From the NCBI RefSeq assembly GCF_900176475.1, contig NZ_FWXX01000004.1, forward strand, positions 186,001 through 250,000: a DNA stretch of 64,000 nt, written 5' to 3'. The DNA is from Tropicibacter naphthalenivorans (GTDB taxonomy: Bacteria; Pseudomonadota; Alphaproteobacteria; Rhodobacterales; Rhodobacteraceae). This document shows, piece by piece, positions 1-10,831 of the stretch (the stretch's first letter is position 1; each line of letters starts with the position of its first letter). The notes beneath the pieces were generated by a model. That model worked only from the letters and a program-made list of their open reading frames with translations, was not told the DNA's origin and ran no database searches. A program made the translations under genes and the position numbers.

Positions 1-1
1 C

Positions 2-2275
2 TATATCGCCAACGCGCGCAAGCTGCTGTCGATGACCGACCGGATTTACCCGCAGTTCGCCACGCATAACGCCCATACGGTCGCCGCGATCCTGCATATA
101 GCTCAGGACAAAAATGCCTTTGAGTTCCAGCGCTTGCATGGGATGGGTGAGACCTTACATGATCTGGTGCACAGCGCCGAAGGCACCCGCTGCCGCATCT
201 ACGCGCCGGTGGGGGCGCACCGCGATTTGCTGGCCTATCTGGTGCGCCGCCTGCTGGAGAATGGCGCGAACTCGTCCTTCGTGAACCAGATCGTCGATGA
301 GGATGTCCCGCCAGAGGTGGTGGCCGCCGATCCGTTTGAGACCGCCGCGCCGGGGAGCCTGACCGACGGCCCCGCGCTGTTCGCCCCCGAGCGGGTGAAT
401 TCGCGCGGGTTCGACCTGCGCCACCGTCCGACCTTGGCCGCGATCAACGAGGCACGCGGGCGGTTCAACACGCACCAATGGCAGGCAGAGCCTTTGACCC
501 GCTCGGACCTTGCCACCCCACCCGAAGCGGTCCTGAACCCCGCCCGCCCCGACGACATCGTGGGCCACGTGGCTTGGGCGACACCGGATACTGTGGCCGA
601 GGCCGCTCGTCAGGCGCGGACGTGGCAAGCCCCCGCCGCCACCCGCGCCGAGGTCTTGAACCGCGCCGCCGACCTTTACGAGGCGCATTACGGCGAGCTT
701 TTCGCCCTGCTGCACCGCGAGGCGGGCAAGTCCTTGCCGGATGCGGTGGCCGAATTGCGCGAGGCGGTGGATTTCCTGCGCTACTACGCCGCCCGCGCCG
801 AAGGGGCCGCGCCCGTGGGGGTCTTTGCCTGCATCTCGCCGTGGAACTTCCCGCTGGCGATTTTCACCGGGCAGATCGCGGCGGCTCTGGCGGCGGGCAA
901 CGCGACGTTGGCCAAACCCGCCGAGCAGACGCCGCTGGTCGCCTATCGCGCCGCGCAGCTGCTGCACGAGGCGGGCGTGCCGCGTGACGCGCTCCACCTG
1001 TTGCCCGGCGCGGGCGACGTGGGCGCGGCGCTGACCCGGCAGCCGCAGGTGGGGGGCGTGGCCTTTACCGGCTCGACCGAGACGGCGCAGATCATCCACC
1101 GCAGCATTGCCGACCATCTCGCCCCCGGGACGCCCTTTATCGCCGAGACCGGCGGGCTGAACGCGATGATCGTCGACAGCACCGCCCTGCCCGAGCAAGC
1201 CGTCCAAGCCATCGTCGAAAGCGCCTTTCAATCGGCGGGGCAGCGGTGCTCGGCCCTGCGGTGTCTGTACGTCCAAGAGGACATCGCGCCCGAGTTCCTG
1301 ACCATGCTGACCGGCGCGATGGACACGCTGGTGATGGGCGATCCGTGGCAGGTGGCCAGCGATCTTGGCCCTGTCATCGACGCCGAGGCCAAGGCCGGGA
1401 TCATGGCGCATATTGCCGCCGCCGGGCACCGCGTGCTGAAAACCTATGACGTGCCGGACGCGGGGCATTTTGTGCCGCCGACGCTGATCAAGGTGGGCGG
1501 GATTGCGGATCTCGGGCGTGAGATCTTCGGCCCGGTGCTGCATGTGGCGACCTATAAGGCGCAGGAACTGGACCGGGTGATCGAGGCGATCAATGCCACG
1601 GGATACGGGCTGACCTTTGGGCTGATGACGCGGATCGACGACCGGGTGCAGCATGTGACCGAGCGGGTCCACGCGGGCAACATCTATGTCAACCGCAACC
1701 AAATCGGCGCGATTGTCGGCAGCCAGCCCTTCGGCGGCGAAGGCCTGTCGGGCACCGGGCCCAAGGCGGGCGGGCCGCAGTATCTGGACCGGTTCCGCGC
1801 GCATCCCGCGCCGATGGAAGGCACGGCGTTTGACGGCGAAATGGGGCTGGAGGCATTGCAGAGCGCTTTGGCGCAGACCGCCAAGGGCGATCCGATCCGT
1901 CAGGATTTGCCCGGCCCCACCGGCGAGGCGAACCAGCTGACGACGCTCCCCCGCCCACCGGTCCTGTGCCTTGGGCCGGGGATTGATGTCGCCCGCGCGC
2001 AGGCCGAGGCCGTTCGGTCGCTGGGCGGTGTCGCTGTGGTGGCGACGGGCCACGTGACGCCAGAGGTCTTGGCCGAGGCGCAGGGGTTCTCGGGGGTGCT
2101 GTACTGGGGCTCGGACGCCCGTCCCTATCGCCAAGCGCTTGCCCAGCGGTCCGGCCCGATCCTGCCGCTGATCACCGGCGCGCCGGACGCAGGCCACGCC
2201 CGCACCGAACGGCACGTGTGCATCGACACCACCGCCGCCGGGGGCAATGCCGCGCTGCTGGCGGGGAACGACTGA
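2..2275 (+). CDS. putA: PutA, bifunctional proline dehydrogenase / P5C dehydrogenase (3' part)
   Basis: Oxidises proline to glutamate: an FAD proline dehydrogenase half feeds an NAD-dependent glutamate-semialdehyde dehydrogenase half in the same chain. The 5' end lies outside the window; the frame is open from base 2. The first 90 or so residues are the end of the proline dehydrogenase barrel, with the family signature [15 protein letters not shown]. An aldehyde dehydrogenase domain follows: [13 protein letters not shown], a FTGSTETAQ cofactor loop, catalytic Glu in ETGGLN, and nucleophilic Cys in [11 protein letters not shown] (codon at 1247). About 130 residues after the dehydrogenase fold match the extra C-terminal domain of long PutA proteins. 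The protein stops with TGA at 2273. No DNA-binding N-terminus can be judged from here. Confidence 0.95.
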   Translation, partial: YIANARKLLSMTDRIYPQFATHNAHTVAAILHIAQDKNAFEFQRLHGMGETLHDLVHSAEGTRCRIYAPVGAHRDLLAYLVRRLLENGANSSFVNQIVDEDVPPEVVAADPFETAAPGSLTDGPALFAPERVNSRGFDLRHRPTLAAINEARGRFNTHQWQAEPLTRSDLATPPEAVLNPARPDDIVGHVAWATPDTVAEAARQARTWQAPAATRAEVLNRAADLYEAHYGELFALLHREAGKSLPDAVAELREAVDFLRYYAARAEGAAPVGVFACISPWNFPLAIFTGQIAAALAAGNATLAKPAEQTPLVAYRAAQLLHEAGVPRDALHLLPGAGDVGAALTRQPQVGGVAFTGSTETAQIIHRSIADHLAPGTPFIAETGGLNAMIVDSTALPEQAVQAIVESAFQSAGQRCSALRCLYVQEDIAPEFLTMLTGAMDTLVMGDPWQVASDLGPVIDAEAKAGIMAHIAAAGHRVLKTYDVPDAGHFVPPTLIKVGGIADLGREIFGPVLHVATYKAQELDRVIEAINATGYGLTFGLMTRIDDRVQHVTERVHAGNIYVNRNQIGAIVGSQPFGGEGLSGTGPKAGGPQYLDRFRAHPAPMEGTAFDGEMGLEALQSALAQTAKGDPIRQDLPGPTGEANQLTTLPRPPVLCLGPGIDVARAQAEAVRSLGGVAVVATGHVTPEVLAEAQGFSGVLYWGSDARPYRQALAQRSGPILPLITGAPDAGHARTERHVCIDTTAAGGNAALLAGND

Positions 2276-2320
2276 ACAGGGCAACTAGACGCGAGGGACC
2301 GCAAAGCCTACCTCTAGGGT

Positions 2321-3061
2321 ATGTTTCCGATCCGCGATCACAACCCGTCCAGCCGTGTGCCGATTGTCACCTATGCCATCATGCTGGCGAACATCCTCGT
2401 GTTCGTCAGCACGTGGCATCTGGCGGCCTCACCGCGCGAGCTGGTGCAGTTCTATGCCGACTACGCGCTGGTGCCGCAGTTCCTGTCGAACGGGCATGGG
2501 TTCACCGGGCTCGTGACTTCTATGTTCGTGCATGGGGGCCTGGCGCATCTGGCGGGCAACATGCTGTTCCTGTTCATCTTTGGCGACAACCTTGAGGATG
2601 AGATGGGGCATGTGGGCTTTGCGCTGTTCTACCTCGCCGCAGGGATCGGCGCGGGGTTGGTGCACTATTTGTCCGCGCCGGGATCGCTGGTGCCGACGGT
2701 GGGCGCGTCGGGGGCCATCGCGGGTGTAATGGGCGGCTATCTGCTGCTGTTCCCAAAGGCGCGGGTCGACATCCTGATCATTCTCATCATCATCTTCAAG
2801 GTCGTCCCGGTGCCTGCGTGGCTGATGCTGGCGCTGTGGTTCGGGATGCAGATCATCGGCGGCTGGGGCGCCTCCCCGGACGAAGGCGGCGTGGCCTATT
2901 GGGCGCACGCGGGCGGCTTTGTCGTGGGGGCGATCTTGGCGGTGCCCACGTGGCTGCGCCTTGGCGGGCCGCGCTATTGGTCGCGCCACCATGGACTGCC
3001 GCCGCATCCCCCGGCAGAGTTCCAATCCGTAACCCGTATCCCAAGGATTCCCCGCCGATGA
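2321..3061 (+). CDS. Rhomboid family intramembrane serine protease
   Basis: Integral membrane protease of 246 residues that would cleave transmembrane helices of partner proteins. The catalytic Ser is at about residue 130 in GASGA, and the partner His at about residue 196 in WAHAGGF. Helix-rich hydrophobic segments start at PIVTYAIMLANILVFV and include the HLAGNMLFLFIFG helix, where the conserved His and Asn line the oxyanion site. Its last base pairs overlap the next gene as ATGA, which suggests translational coupling. The natural substrate cannot be told from sequence. Confidence 0.92.
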   Translation: MFPIRDHNPSSRVPIVTYAIMLANILVFVSTWHLAASPRELVQFYADYALVPQFLSNGHGFTGLVTSMFVHGGLAHLAGNMLFLFIFGDNLEDEMGHVGFALFYLAAGIGAGLVHYLSAPGSLVPTVGASGAIAGVMGGYLLLFPKARVDILIILIIIFKVVPVPAWLMLALWFGMQIIGGWGASPDEGGVAYWAHAGGFVVGAILAVPTWLRLGGPRYWSRHHGLPPHPPAEFQSVTRIPRIPRR

Positions 3062-3426
3062 CCACCCCTGTCACCACCACCTGCCACTGCGGCGCGGTCG
3101 AGCTGCGCGTCACTCTGACAGACGGGCTGAACACTGCGCGCCGCTGCGATTGCTCTTTCTGCCGCAGGCGGGGCGCACCGGCGGTGTCGGCCCCCTTGGG
3201 CGGGGTTGAGATCGTCAAGGGCGCGGACAAACTGACGCTCTACAGTTTTGGCACCCATACGGCGAAACACCACTTTTGCTCGGTCTGCGGGATCTACATG
3301 TACCACCAGCGACGGTCGAACCCGAACGAGTACGGCGTAAACCTCTACACCATCGAAGGGGTTATGCCCGCCGACGTAGAGCCTGTGCCTTGGGTCGATG
3401 GGGTCAATCATCCGTCCGACCGCTAA
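3058..3426 (+). CDS. GFA / CENP-V family zinc protein
   Basis: Small protein of 122 residues in the family named after glutathione-dependent formaldehyde-activating enzyme. The zinc-binding cysteines are all present: CHCGAVE near the N-terminus, CDCSFCRRRG, and CSVCGIYMYHQ. The ATG at 3058 overlaps the rhomboid stop codon (ATGA), which decides the start. Members of this family bind structural zinc and often glutathione. Most have no proven substrate, so formaldehyde activation should not be assumed. Confidence 0.85.
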   Translation: MTTPVTTTCHCGAVELRVTLTDGLNTARRCDCSFCRRRGAPAVSAPLGGVEIVKGADKLTLYSFGTHTAKHHFCSVCGIYMYHQRRSNPNEYGVNLYTIEGVMPADVEPVPWVDGVNHPSDR

Positions 3427-3435
3427 AGCGCGAAA

Positions 3436-3465
3436 AAGCCCCGGCAGAGCGTTCTGACGGGGCTT
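3436..3465. terminator. Bidirectional rho-independent terminator
   Basis: Inverted repeat AAGCCCCG / CGGGGCTT with a 14-base loop, between the convergent GFA and inositol phosphatase genes. A run of A lies on the left side, giving a U-tract to the minus-strand transcript. Confidence 0.7.
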
Positions 3466-3486
3466 GGAATTCGGATCAGTGCGCGA

Positions 3487-4278
3487 TCAGACTTCGCGCA
3501 GCAGCTTGACCAGCGGGTTGAACAGCTCGCCGTTGGCGGCGACCATCCGGCCGCTTTCCAGCGGGTCTTCGCCTTCGCGGATGCCTTCGACCAGCGCGCC
3601 GGCCTCTTTGGCGATCAGGTAGCCAGCGGCCACGTCCCAGAGCTTTAGCTCGCGCTGCCACATGCCGTCAAAGCGGCCCGCCGCAACGTAGCACAGGTCC
3701 AGCGCCGCAGAGCCAAGACCGCGCACACCAGCGCATTGCGGCATCACGCGGGCGAGATCCTTGATCGTCGCGGGCAGAGTTTTCTCGGCGGCAAAGGGGA
3801 TCGCGTGGGCAAAGACGCCCTCGACCATGCTGCGGCGGCCCGAGACACGCAGACGGTTGGAATCGTTCAGCCACGCGCCCGCGCCACGCTCGGCAAAGAA
3901 CATCTCGTCCTTGGCGGCATCGTAGACCACGGCGGACACGATCTGGCCCTTGTGCTCCAACGCGATGGAAATCGCCCAATGCGGCATCCCGTGCAGAAAG
4001 TTAGTGGTGCCATCCAGCGGGTCGACGATCCAGCGGCGGGTCGGGTCTTGACCGTCAATCTCGCCGCCTTCTTCGGCCAGCCAGCCATAGGTCGGACGCG
4101 CGCCCAGCAGCTCTTCTTTGAGGATGTTTTCGGCAGCCAGATCGGCGCGCGAGACAAAGTCACCCGCACCCTTCATGGACACCTGAAGGTTCTCAACTTC
4201 GCGGAAGTCCTTGACCAGCGACCGGGCCGCCTTGCGCGCGGCCTTCATCATGACGTTGAGATTCGCGGTGCCCTGCAT
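3487..4278 (-). CDS. suhB: Inositol monophosphatase family protein (SuhB-like)
   Basis: Magnesium-dependent sugar-phosphate phosphatase of 263 residues, the usual family length. All three metal-site motifs are present: the EE pair in WLAEEGGEIDG, the WIVDPLDGTTNFLHG motif, and the C-terminal WDVAAGYLIAKEAG motif. In proteobacteria SuhB hydrolyses inositol-1-phosphate and also binds the antitermination machinery. The second role cannot be judged here. The gene stands alone between two terminators. Confidence 0.92.
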   Translation of the reverse strand: MQGTANLNVMMKAARKAARSLVKDFREVENLQVSMKGAGDFVSRADLAAENILKEELLGARPTYGWLAEEGGEIDGQDPTRRWIVDPLDGTTNFLHGMPHWAISIALEHKGQIVSAVVYDAAKDEMFFAERGAGAWLNDSNRLRVSGRRSMVEGVFAHAIPFAAEKTLPATIKDLARVMPQCAGVRGLGSAALDLCYVAAGRFDGMWQRELKLWDVAAGYLIAKEAGALVEGIREGEDPLESGRMVAANGELFNPLVKLLREV

Positions 4279-4310
4279 GGTGCAACCCTTCCCGGAAGAT
4301 CAAAAAGAAA

Positions 4311-4336
4311 TCAGGCCGCGCGTATACGCGGCCTGA
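4311..4336 (-). terminator. Terminator of the small secreted protein gene
   Basis: Perfect 10-bp stem TCAGGCCGCG / CGCGGCCTGA with a 6-base loop. On the minus strand it is followed by TTTCTTTTTG. It lies between the stop at 4375 and the start of the inositol phosphatase gene at 4278. Confidence 0.8.
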
Positions 4337-4374
4337 CCGGAATTGCCAAGAGGGCTTGACCCCCGAGCGGTTAA

Positions 4375-4686
4375 TCAGCGGTAGACCACGCCCTTTTCGC
4401 CCACCGGCGCATAGGCGCGCGGGGCGGCCTTGGCGGGGCGATAGGTGGATTTGCCCGCGCGGTTGATATAGGCGCCTGCGTTGGGTTCGCCGCAGCAGAT
4501 CATGCCGTTTGCCAGCACCGGCTGAAGCCCCTCGGGGCAGTAGTTGGGCGCGTTGTAGGTATGTACCATAAAGTTCGAGTTGGGGTCGTTGGTTGCGTCC
4601 CCCATATACATGTCGCCCCAGGCAAAGGCGGCCCCGCCGGTCAGGCAAAGCGCCGCAGCGGCAGCAAAACGAAGCGCAATACGCAT
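4375..4686 (-). CDS. Small secreted protein of unknown function
   Basis: 103 residues, not recognised as a named family. The start at 4686 is chosen because GGGGGA lies just upstream and the N-terminus (MRIALRF, then an alanine-rich core ending AAFAWGD) is a clear Sec signal peptide. The mature part carries MICCGEPNAGAY with a Cys pair, an earlier Cys in NYCPEG, and a basic, proline-rich tail. Export to the periplasm is inferred. The gene is monocistronic with its own terminator, and divergent from the gene at 4902. Confidence 0.7.
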   Translation of the reverse strand: MRIALRFAAAAALCLTGGAAFAWGDMYMGDATNDPNSNFMVHTYNAPNYCPEGLQPVLANGMICCGEPNAGAYINRAGKSTYRPAKAAPRAYAPVGEKGVVYR

Positions 4687-4901
4687 GATGTCCCCCATCG
4701 TGAAAATACAAAAACCGTCCGGGGCTAAGCTACCAATGCGTGCGTCCAAGTCAATTTGTTCGTGGTTAAAATACGGAAATTTGCGAATAATTCCGGTGAT
4801 TTCCCGCGCGCCACACATGGGCCTGCCACCCCGCGCGCGCAGCGTTAACCAGATCGCAGGATCGCGGGCGCACGATTCGCACCGCAAAAAGGAGCGCGCC
4901 C

Positions 4902-5177
4902 ATGTCCCCGTTTCTGACGATCCTCGGCCTGTATTACCTGTGCGACCAGACGGCGATCCAGCGCCCCTTGGCGGCGCACGAGGTCGCCACCTGCATGGCC
5001 AACTACGAGCAACTCAAACTGGAATTCGTCGACGATGAACTGGCGCAGGTCGGCACCCCGGCACGCGCCGCGCAGGTCCGTCAGGGCTACGCCCGGTTCA
5101 AGGCGTGGGAGGCTGAAAACCCCGCCACCGTGCGCGCGATGCGCCAGACGGCGCGCGCGCAGATGTCGCAAGGCTAG
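4902..5177 (+). CDS. Conserved small protein, unknown function
   Basis: 91 residues with a strong ribosome site (AAAAAGGAG, about 9 bases before the ATG). It starts with a short hydrophobic segment, MSPFLTILGLYYLC, and is otherwise helical and charged. The first segment is too short and polar to call a signal peptide with confidence. The protein ends three bases before the convergent stop at 5181. No function can be offered. Confidence 0.6.
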   Translation: MSPFLTILGLYYLCDQTAIQRPLAAHEVATCMANYEQLKLEFVDDELAQVGTPARAAQVRQGYARFKAWEAENPATVRAMRQTARAQMSQG

Positions 5178-5180
5178 GCG

Positions 5181-5579
5181 TTATTTCTTCATCAGGCGGT
5201 CGGCCTTTTTGCGCACCAAGACCGTGCGCAGGTCGTGCATCGCCAGCAGCAGATCGTCGGTGACCTCTTCGAGCTGGTCGTCGGAGGCCTTGGACTGCGC
5301 CCATTGAGTCGTGATGTTCAGATAGTCCACCGCGCGGTGGATGTCGTCGATGTCGCGCATCGCCAACAGCGCCTTGCGCCGCGCCATCCAGCCCTTGATT
5401 TCGATCAGGTCCGCCTCTGTCAGGTCGCGCCCGCCGTGGGGCTTGATCTCGCCCTTGTTGAGGTTGACGACGGCGATCTGGTCCATCTCGATGCGGCGCT
5501 GGCGATTTTCCGTATCCACGAGGAACACCAGCGCGCCATTGTCACGCACACGATAATAATATTCGGGCAGATCAGCCAT
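5181..5579 (-). CDS. Conserved hypothetical protein
   Basis: 132 residues, soluble, with a good ribosome site (GAGGGGG). The N-terminal third reads as small beta strands (YYYRVRDNGALVFLVDTENRQRRIEM). The rest is helical and charged, rich in Leu heptads near DDQLEEVTDDLLLAMHDLRTVLV. There is no catalytic motif or membrane segment. It is not recognised beyond looking like a conserved Rhodobacteraceae protein. Confidence 0.65.
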   Translation of the reverse strand: MADLPEYYYRVRDNGALVFLVDTENRQRRIEMDQIAVVNLNKGEIKPHGGRDLTEADLIEIKGWMARRKALLAMRDIDDIHRAVDYLNITTQWAQSKASDDQLEEVTDDLLLAMHDLRTVLVRKKADRLMKK

Positions 5580-5637
5580 TTGGCCCCCTCGAATTCACGG
5601 ATTGGCTATAGGTTTACCGAAAAGCGGGACGAAGTGG

Positions 5638-5670
5638 AAAGGGGGAAAGCACCGATCGGTGCCCCCTTTC
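5638..5670 (-). terminator. Probable terminator of the aminotransferase / EF-hand operon
   Basis: Hairpin with inner stem GCACCG / CGGTGC and outer stem AAAGGGG / CCCCTTT separated by a short bulge, placed just after the EF-hand gene stop at 5678 on the minus strand. Confidence 0.5.
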
Positions 5671-5677
5671 GTATAGG

Positions 5678-7892
<2,215 letters not shown>

Positions 7893-8153
7893 ATGACCGA
7901 AGACCGCGCCACCCGGCTGAAACGTTTGCAAATGCGCTCGATGCGGCGCGGGACCAAGGAAATGGACATTCTCTTGGTCCGTTTCACCGAGGCGCGGTTG
8001 GCGGACATGACCGATGCGCAGCTCGACGCCTATGAGGCGATGATGAACGAGAACGACCAGGATCTGTACCAGTGGATTTCCGGCCAGCGCCCCGCGCCCG
8101 CCGAACACGCGGACATGATCCAAGAGATCATCAAGGTGGCTGCCAACGGCTAA
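7893..8153 (+). CDS. sdhE: SdhE, FAD assembly factor for succinate dehydrogenase
   Basis: 86-residue helical protein that helps attach FAD covalently to the SdhA flavoprotein. The family signature is complete: RSMRRGTKEMD, then the acidic stretch after it, and LYQWISGQRPAP near the end. The length is typical. It starts directly after the XRE regulator stop (TGA-ATG), so co-transcription is near certain. Confidence 0.92.
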   Translation: MTEDRATRLKRLQMRSMRRGTKEMDILLVRFTEARLADMTDAQLDAYEAMMNENDQDLYQWISGQRPAPAEHADMIQEIIKVAANG

Positions 8154-8162
8154 ACCTTTGGT

Positions 8163-8183
8163 GGGGCGGGTTTAATCCGCCCC
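8163..8183. terminator. GC-rich hairpin after sdhE
   Basis: Inverted repeat GGGGCGG / CCGCCCC with loop GTTTAAT. It lacks a clear T-run, so it may be a rho-independent terminator of weak form or only an mRNA-stabilising hairpin. Confidence 0.45.
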
Positions 8184-8327
8184 TACCCCACCGTGCGATC
8201 CATTAGACTGGATTCACCTTTTCAACGAAAATATTTCGAATTTTGCCGGACCTTGTCGAGGTTTAACCGGATATTTGGAGTTTATGCTCAAAACCTCTGT
8301 CGAAGAAACAGGCGGAGAACACATGAA

Positions 8328-8825
8328 ATGAGCATACATTCCTCCATGGGTGGCGGAACCGATCAGGGGTTCATGACCAGCTACCTCGATGCGCTGAGCC
8401 TTGTGGAACGGCTGCACCGGCTGCTGCTGGATGTCATCAAAGATGAATTCGAACGTCTCGGGATCATCGACGTCAACGCGGTTCAGGCGCTGCTGCTGTT
8501 CAACATCGGCGACAACGAGGTGACCGCGGGCGAACTGAAAAGCCGCGGCTACTACCAAGGGTCCAACGTCAGCTACAACCTCAAGAAGCTGGTTGAGATG
8601 GGCTATATGCACCACCAACGCTGCGAAATCGATCGCCGCTCGGTGCGGGTGCGCCTGACACAGCGGGGCCGCGAGATTCGCGACATCGTCGAGGATCTGT
8701 TTGTGCGCCACGCCGATGGTCTGCAAACCAAGAACGTGCTGACACTCGAAGGCATCGACGACATCTCTGGCGCGCTGCGCCGCGTCGAACGCTACTGGAC
8801 GGACCAGATCCGTTACATCTACTAA
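8328..8825 (+). CDS. ldtR: MarR-family regulator, LdtR-like
   Basis: 165 residues with a central winged helix (VTAGELKSRGYYQGSNVSYN, then a recognition-helix region, and the wing around CEIDRRSVRVRLTQRGREI). The strongly conserved core SYLDALSLVERLHRLLLDVI and VNAVQALLLFNIGDNE matches my memory of LdtR, the rhizobial and Liberibacter regulator of L,D-transpeptidase and osmotic tolerance. This is family recall, not a search. The start at 8328 follows GGCGGAG by about 13 bases. The AT-rich leader (8200-8300) holds near-palindromic CGAAAATATTTCG, a possible operator. Confidence 0.75.
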   Translation: MSIHSSMGGGTDQGFMTSYLDALSLVERLHRLLLDVIKDEFERLGIIDVNAVQALLLFNIGDNEVTAGELKSRGYYQGSNVSYNLKKLVEMGYMHHQRCEIDRRSVRVRLTQRGREIRDIVEDLFVRHADGLQTKNVLTLEGIDDISGALRRVERYWTDQIRYIY

Positions 8826-8945
8826 GCCGGGCCACGGGACCATTCCCAACCTCGCTACCCCACGCCCTGACGCGGGCCACAGGTAGCCTGGGGCAGAAGC
8901 CCCACCCCGCGCTCCACAGCCTCCGGCAAGGATTGCCACCAAGGC

Positions 8946-9674
8946 TCAGCGCGATGACAGCGTCAATACCTGCAATTCCCTCTTCAGTTTTCGGACCATC
9001 GCCGCCTCATAGGCCTCGAACCCGTGCGCGGTCTCGACAAAGGCGTCCGGCCCCTGAATGACATAGGCGCGATAATAGGCGCTCAGCGCCCCAAGGTCGC
9101 CTGCCTCTCCTGCCGATCCAATCACCAACCCGTTGATATCAATCCCCGGCGGACGCACGTCCAGCGGACGGGGGCCGGTGTTCGACTCGCCATCGCCAGA
9201 GATATCCAAAACCCGCCGCCAGCATCCGGACTGCTGCGCCAACATCATCGCCCCAAAGGCCTTGGCCGACCCCAGCGCCGTCGAAGGTGGCCCCTCGACG
9301 CGCCGCGCACTGCGCAACCTCGCAATCACTTGCGCAAGGCCAGCAGGGTCAGAGATCACCGTCCAATCGACCAAAACCCGCTGCGCCGCAGGCCCGCTCC
9401 ACTCGTAGATTGCCAAAGCCACCGGCGCGCCCGGCATCTGGAACAGCGCAGCCCGCACCTCTGGGTCGTCCAATGCCCCGGCAACCCCATCGAGTTGCAA
9501 CCGATACTCCCGCGCATCCACGGAACCGGAGACGTCCAACCCCAACGCCAAGGCTTGCCGACAGGTCGCCTGAGCGCCCCCGCCGAAGGTCCCACCAACA
9601 GCAAGGCCCAGCGCCAAAACTTTTCCAAAAGTTTTGCAAAAATTTTCGAAAATTTTTACCCCGCCTCGCCTCAC
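8946..9674 (-). CDS. DUF1194 protein, von Willebrand factor A-like, secreted (copy 2)
   Basis: 242 residues starting with GTG, whose GTGA overlaps the stop of the upstream paralogue. A signal-peptide-like segment (VLALGLAVGGTFGGGAQA) is followed by LALGLDVSGSVDAREY. There the DxSxS of a MIDAS metal site is kept, as is the later VLDISGDGESN motif. DUF1194 proteins are secreted vWA-like proteins without a proven function. The first codons are AT-rich and contain a 20-bp palindrome. Together with its neighbour it forms a diverged tandem pair. Confidence 0.85.
   Translation of the reverse strand: MRRGGVKIFENFCKTFGKVLALGLAVGGTFGGGAQATCRQALALGLDVSGSVDAREYRLQLDGVAGALDDPEVRAALFQMPGAPVALAIYEWSGPAAQRVLVDWTVISDPAGLAQVIARLRSARRVEGPPSTALGSAKAFGAMMLAQQSGCWRRVLDISGDGESNTGPRPLDVRPPGIDINGLVIGSAGEAGDLGALSAYYRAYVIQGPDAFVETAHGFEAYEAAMVRKLKRELQVLTLSSR
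9638..9657. repeat. Perfect 20-bp AT-rich palindrome
   Basis: AAAAATTTTCGAAAATTTTT is its own reverse complement. It sits at about codons 6-12 of the second DUF1194 gene, next to a further inverted repeat AAAACTTTT CC AAAAGTTTT at about 9616-9635. Both stand out against the GC-rich surroundings. Confidence 0.8.
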
Positions 9675-10366
9675 CCGCGCTCTCCTGCACGGCCCAAGGC
9701 TTCACCGACGATCCGGTCCTGAATTTCCCGATACAGCTTGCGCTCCATGGCTTGTCGATAGCCGTCGTACCCATCCGACGTCTCTAGAAAAGCCCCCGGC
9801 CCGTGAAGAACCTCGAAATCGAAATAGTCCTCGACCATGGGATCGGCCCCCAGAACAGCCAAGCCGTTTACCGTGATCTCTCGAAAGGCGAAGTGTTTGT
9901 ACGCCAGACGCGGCCCGAACCCGTCATTGGACACGCCGTCCCCCGAAACATCGATCACTTGCCGCTCGCACAAGGGCGCGCGCCCCATCATCGTCGCGCC
10001 GAACCCCATCGCGTAACCCATGGCCGTCGGAAACCGCCGATAAGACCGCTGCGCCGCTGCAATCCGGGCCGCCGCGGCTTTGATATCGGACGCCGACCGC
10101 AGCATCACCCAATCCAGCACGACGTGCGATTGGCGGCGACCGCTCCACTCGTAAACGCCCAAGGCCACGTGGCCCGCGCCCTGCAAGATCGCGCCCTGAA
10201 CGCTGTCCGACAGCAGCGCCGCAGCGACACCTTCACGTTGCAAGGCATACTCGGCCTCATCTACCGATGACGACACGTCCAGCGCCAAAAGCAGCGCCAG
10301 ACGACACTCCAAAGCGCTGGCCCAGCCCGGCCAAAGCGCCGCGACGAGGGCCAGAAGCCTTACCAA
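9671..10366 (-). CDS. DUF1194 protein, von Willebrand factor A-like, secreted (copy 1)
   Basis: 231 residues from a TTG at 10366, chosen because it gives a clean signal peptide (MVRLLALVAALWPGWASA before LEC). A longer TTG start at 10393 is possible but adds an acidic N-terminus. Neither has a clear ribosome site. The vWA-like core keeps LLLALDVSSSVDEAEY (MIDAS DxSxS) and RQVIDVSGDGVSN. It overlaps the gloA stop upstream and the paralogue start downstream, so gloA and the two DUF1194 genes form one operon. The substrate or partner is unknown. Confidence 0.82.
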   Translation of the reverse strand: MVRLLALVAALWPGWASALECRLALLLALDVSSSVDEAEYALQREGVAAALLSDSVQGAILQGAGHVALGVYEWSGRRQSHVVLDWVMLRSASDIKAAAARIAAAQRSYRRFPTAMGYAMGFGATMMGRAPLCERQVIDVSGDGVSNDGFGPRLAYKHFAFREITVNGLAVLGADPMVEDYFDFEVLHGPGAFLETSDGYDGYRQAMERKLYREIQDRIVGEALGRAGERG

Positions 10367-10794
10367 TGGCCCGTGTTTTTCATGCTCGCCCAAGGCTCTG
10401 CCGGCGCCAGTGCATCGCCTTCTTGCAGCAGCTCGATCGAGACATTGTCGGGCGAGCGGACAAAGGCCATATGCCCGTCACGCGGCGGCCGGTTGATTGT
10501 CACACCATTGTCCATAAGCGTCTGGCATGCCTCGTAAATATTCGGCACCGTATAGGCCAAATGGCCAAAGTGGCGGCTGTCGCTGGGCAGGCCGTCGTCG
10601 CCGTCCCAATTGTACGTCAGCTCTACATCCGCCGTGCCATCCGCCTGTTCGGGCGGGCACAGGAACACCAGCGTAAACCGGCCCTGTTCGCTTTCCTTGC
10701 GTTGACGCTCTACCAGCCCTAGCAGCTTGTAAAATGCGATGGATTTATCCAGATCCTTCACGCGCACCATGGTGTGCAGATACTTGATCCCCAT
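10360..10794 (-). CDS. gloA: Lactoylglutathione lyase (glyoxalase I)
   Basis: 144-residue VOC-fold metalloenzyme that converts the methylglyoxal-glutathione adduct to S-lactoylglutathione. Candidate metal ligands are His7 (KYLHTMVRV), the Glu in VELTYNWD, His in FGHLAYTV and the Glu in NVSIELLQEG. The two beta-alpha-beta modules are both complete. GGGGAG lies 5 to 10 bases before the ATG. The length fits bacterial GloA. Confidence 0.92.
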   Translation of the reverse strand: MGIKYLHTMVRVKDLDKSIAFYKLLGLVERQRKESEQGRFTLVFLCPPEQADGTADVELTYNWDGDDGLPSDSRHFGHLAYTVPNIYEACQTLMDNGVTINRPPRDGHMAFVRSPDNVSIELLQEGDALAPAEPWASMKNTGHW

Positions 10795-10831
10795 TTTCTC
10801 CCCTTCCGCACGAGGAGCCCTGCCCTCGCGC

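Noticed and set aside
155-2284. Long minus-strand frame opposite putA
   Set aside because: Basic, low-complexity translation typical of the antisense of GC-rich coding DNA; the plus strand is unmistakably PutA.
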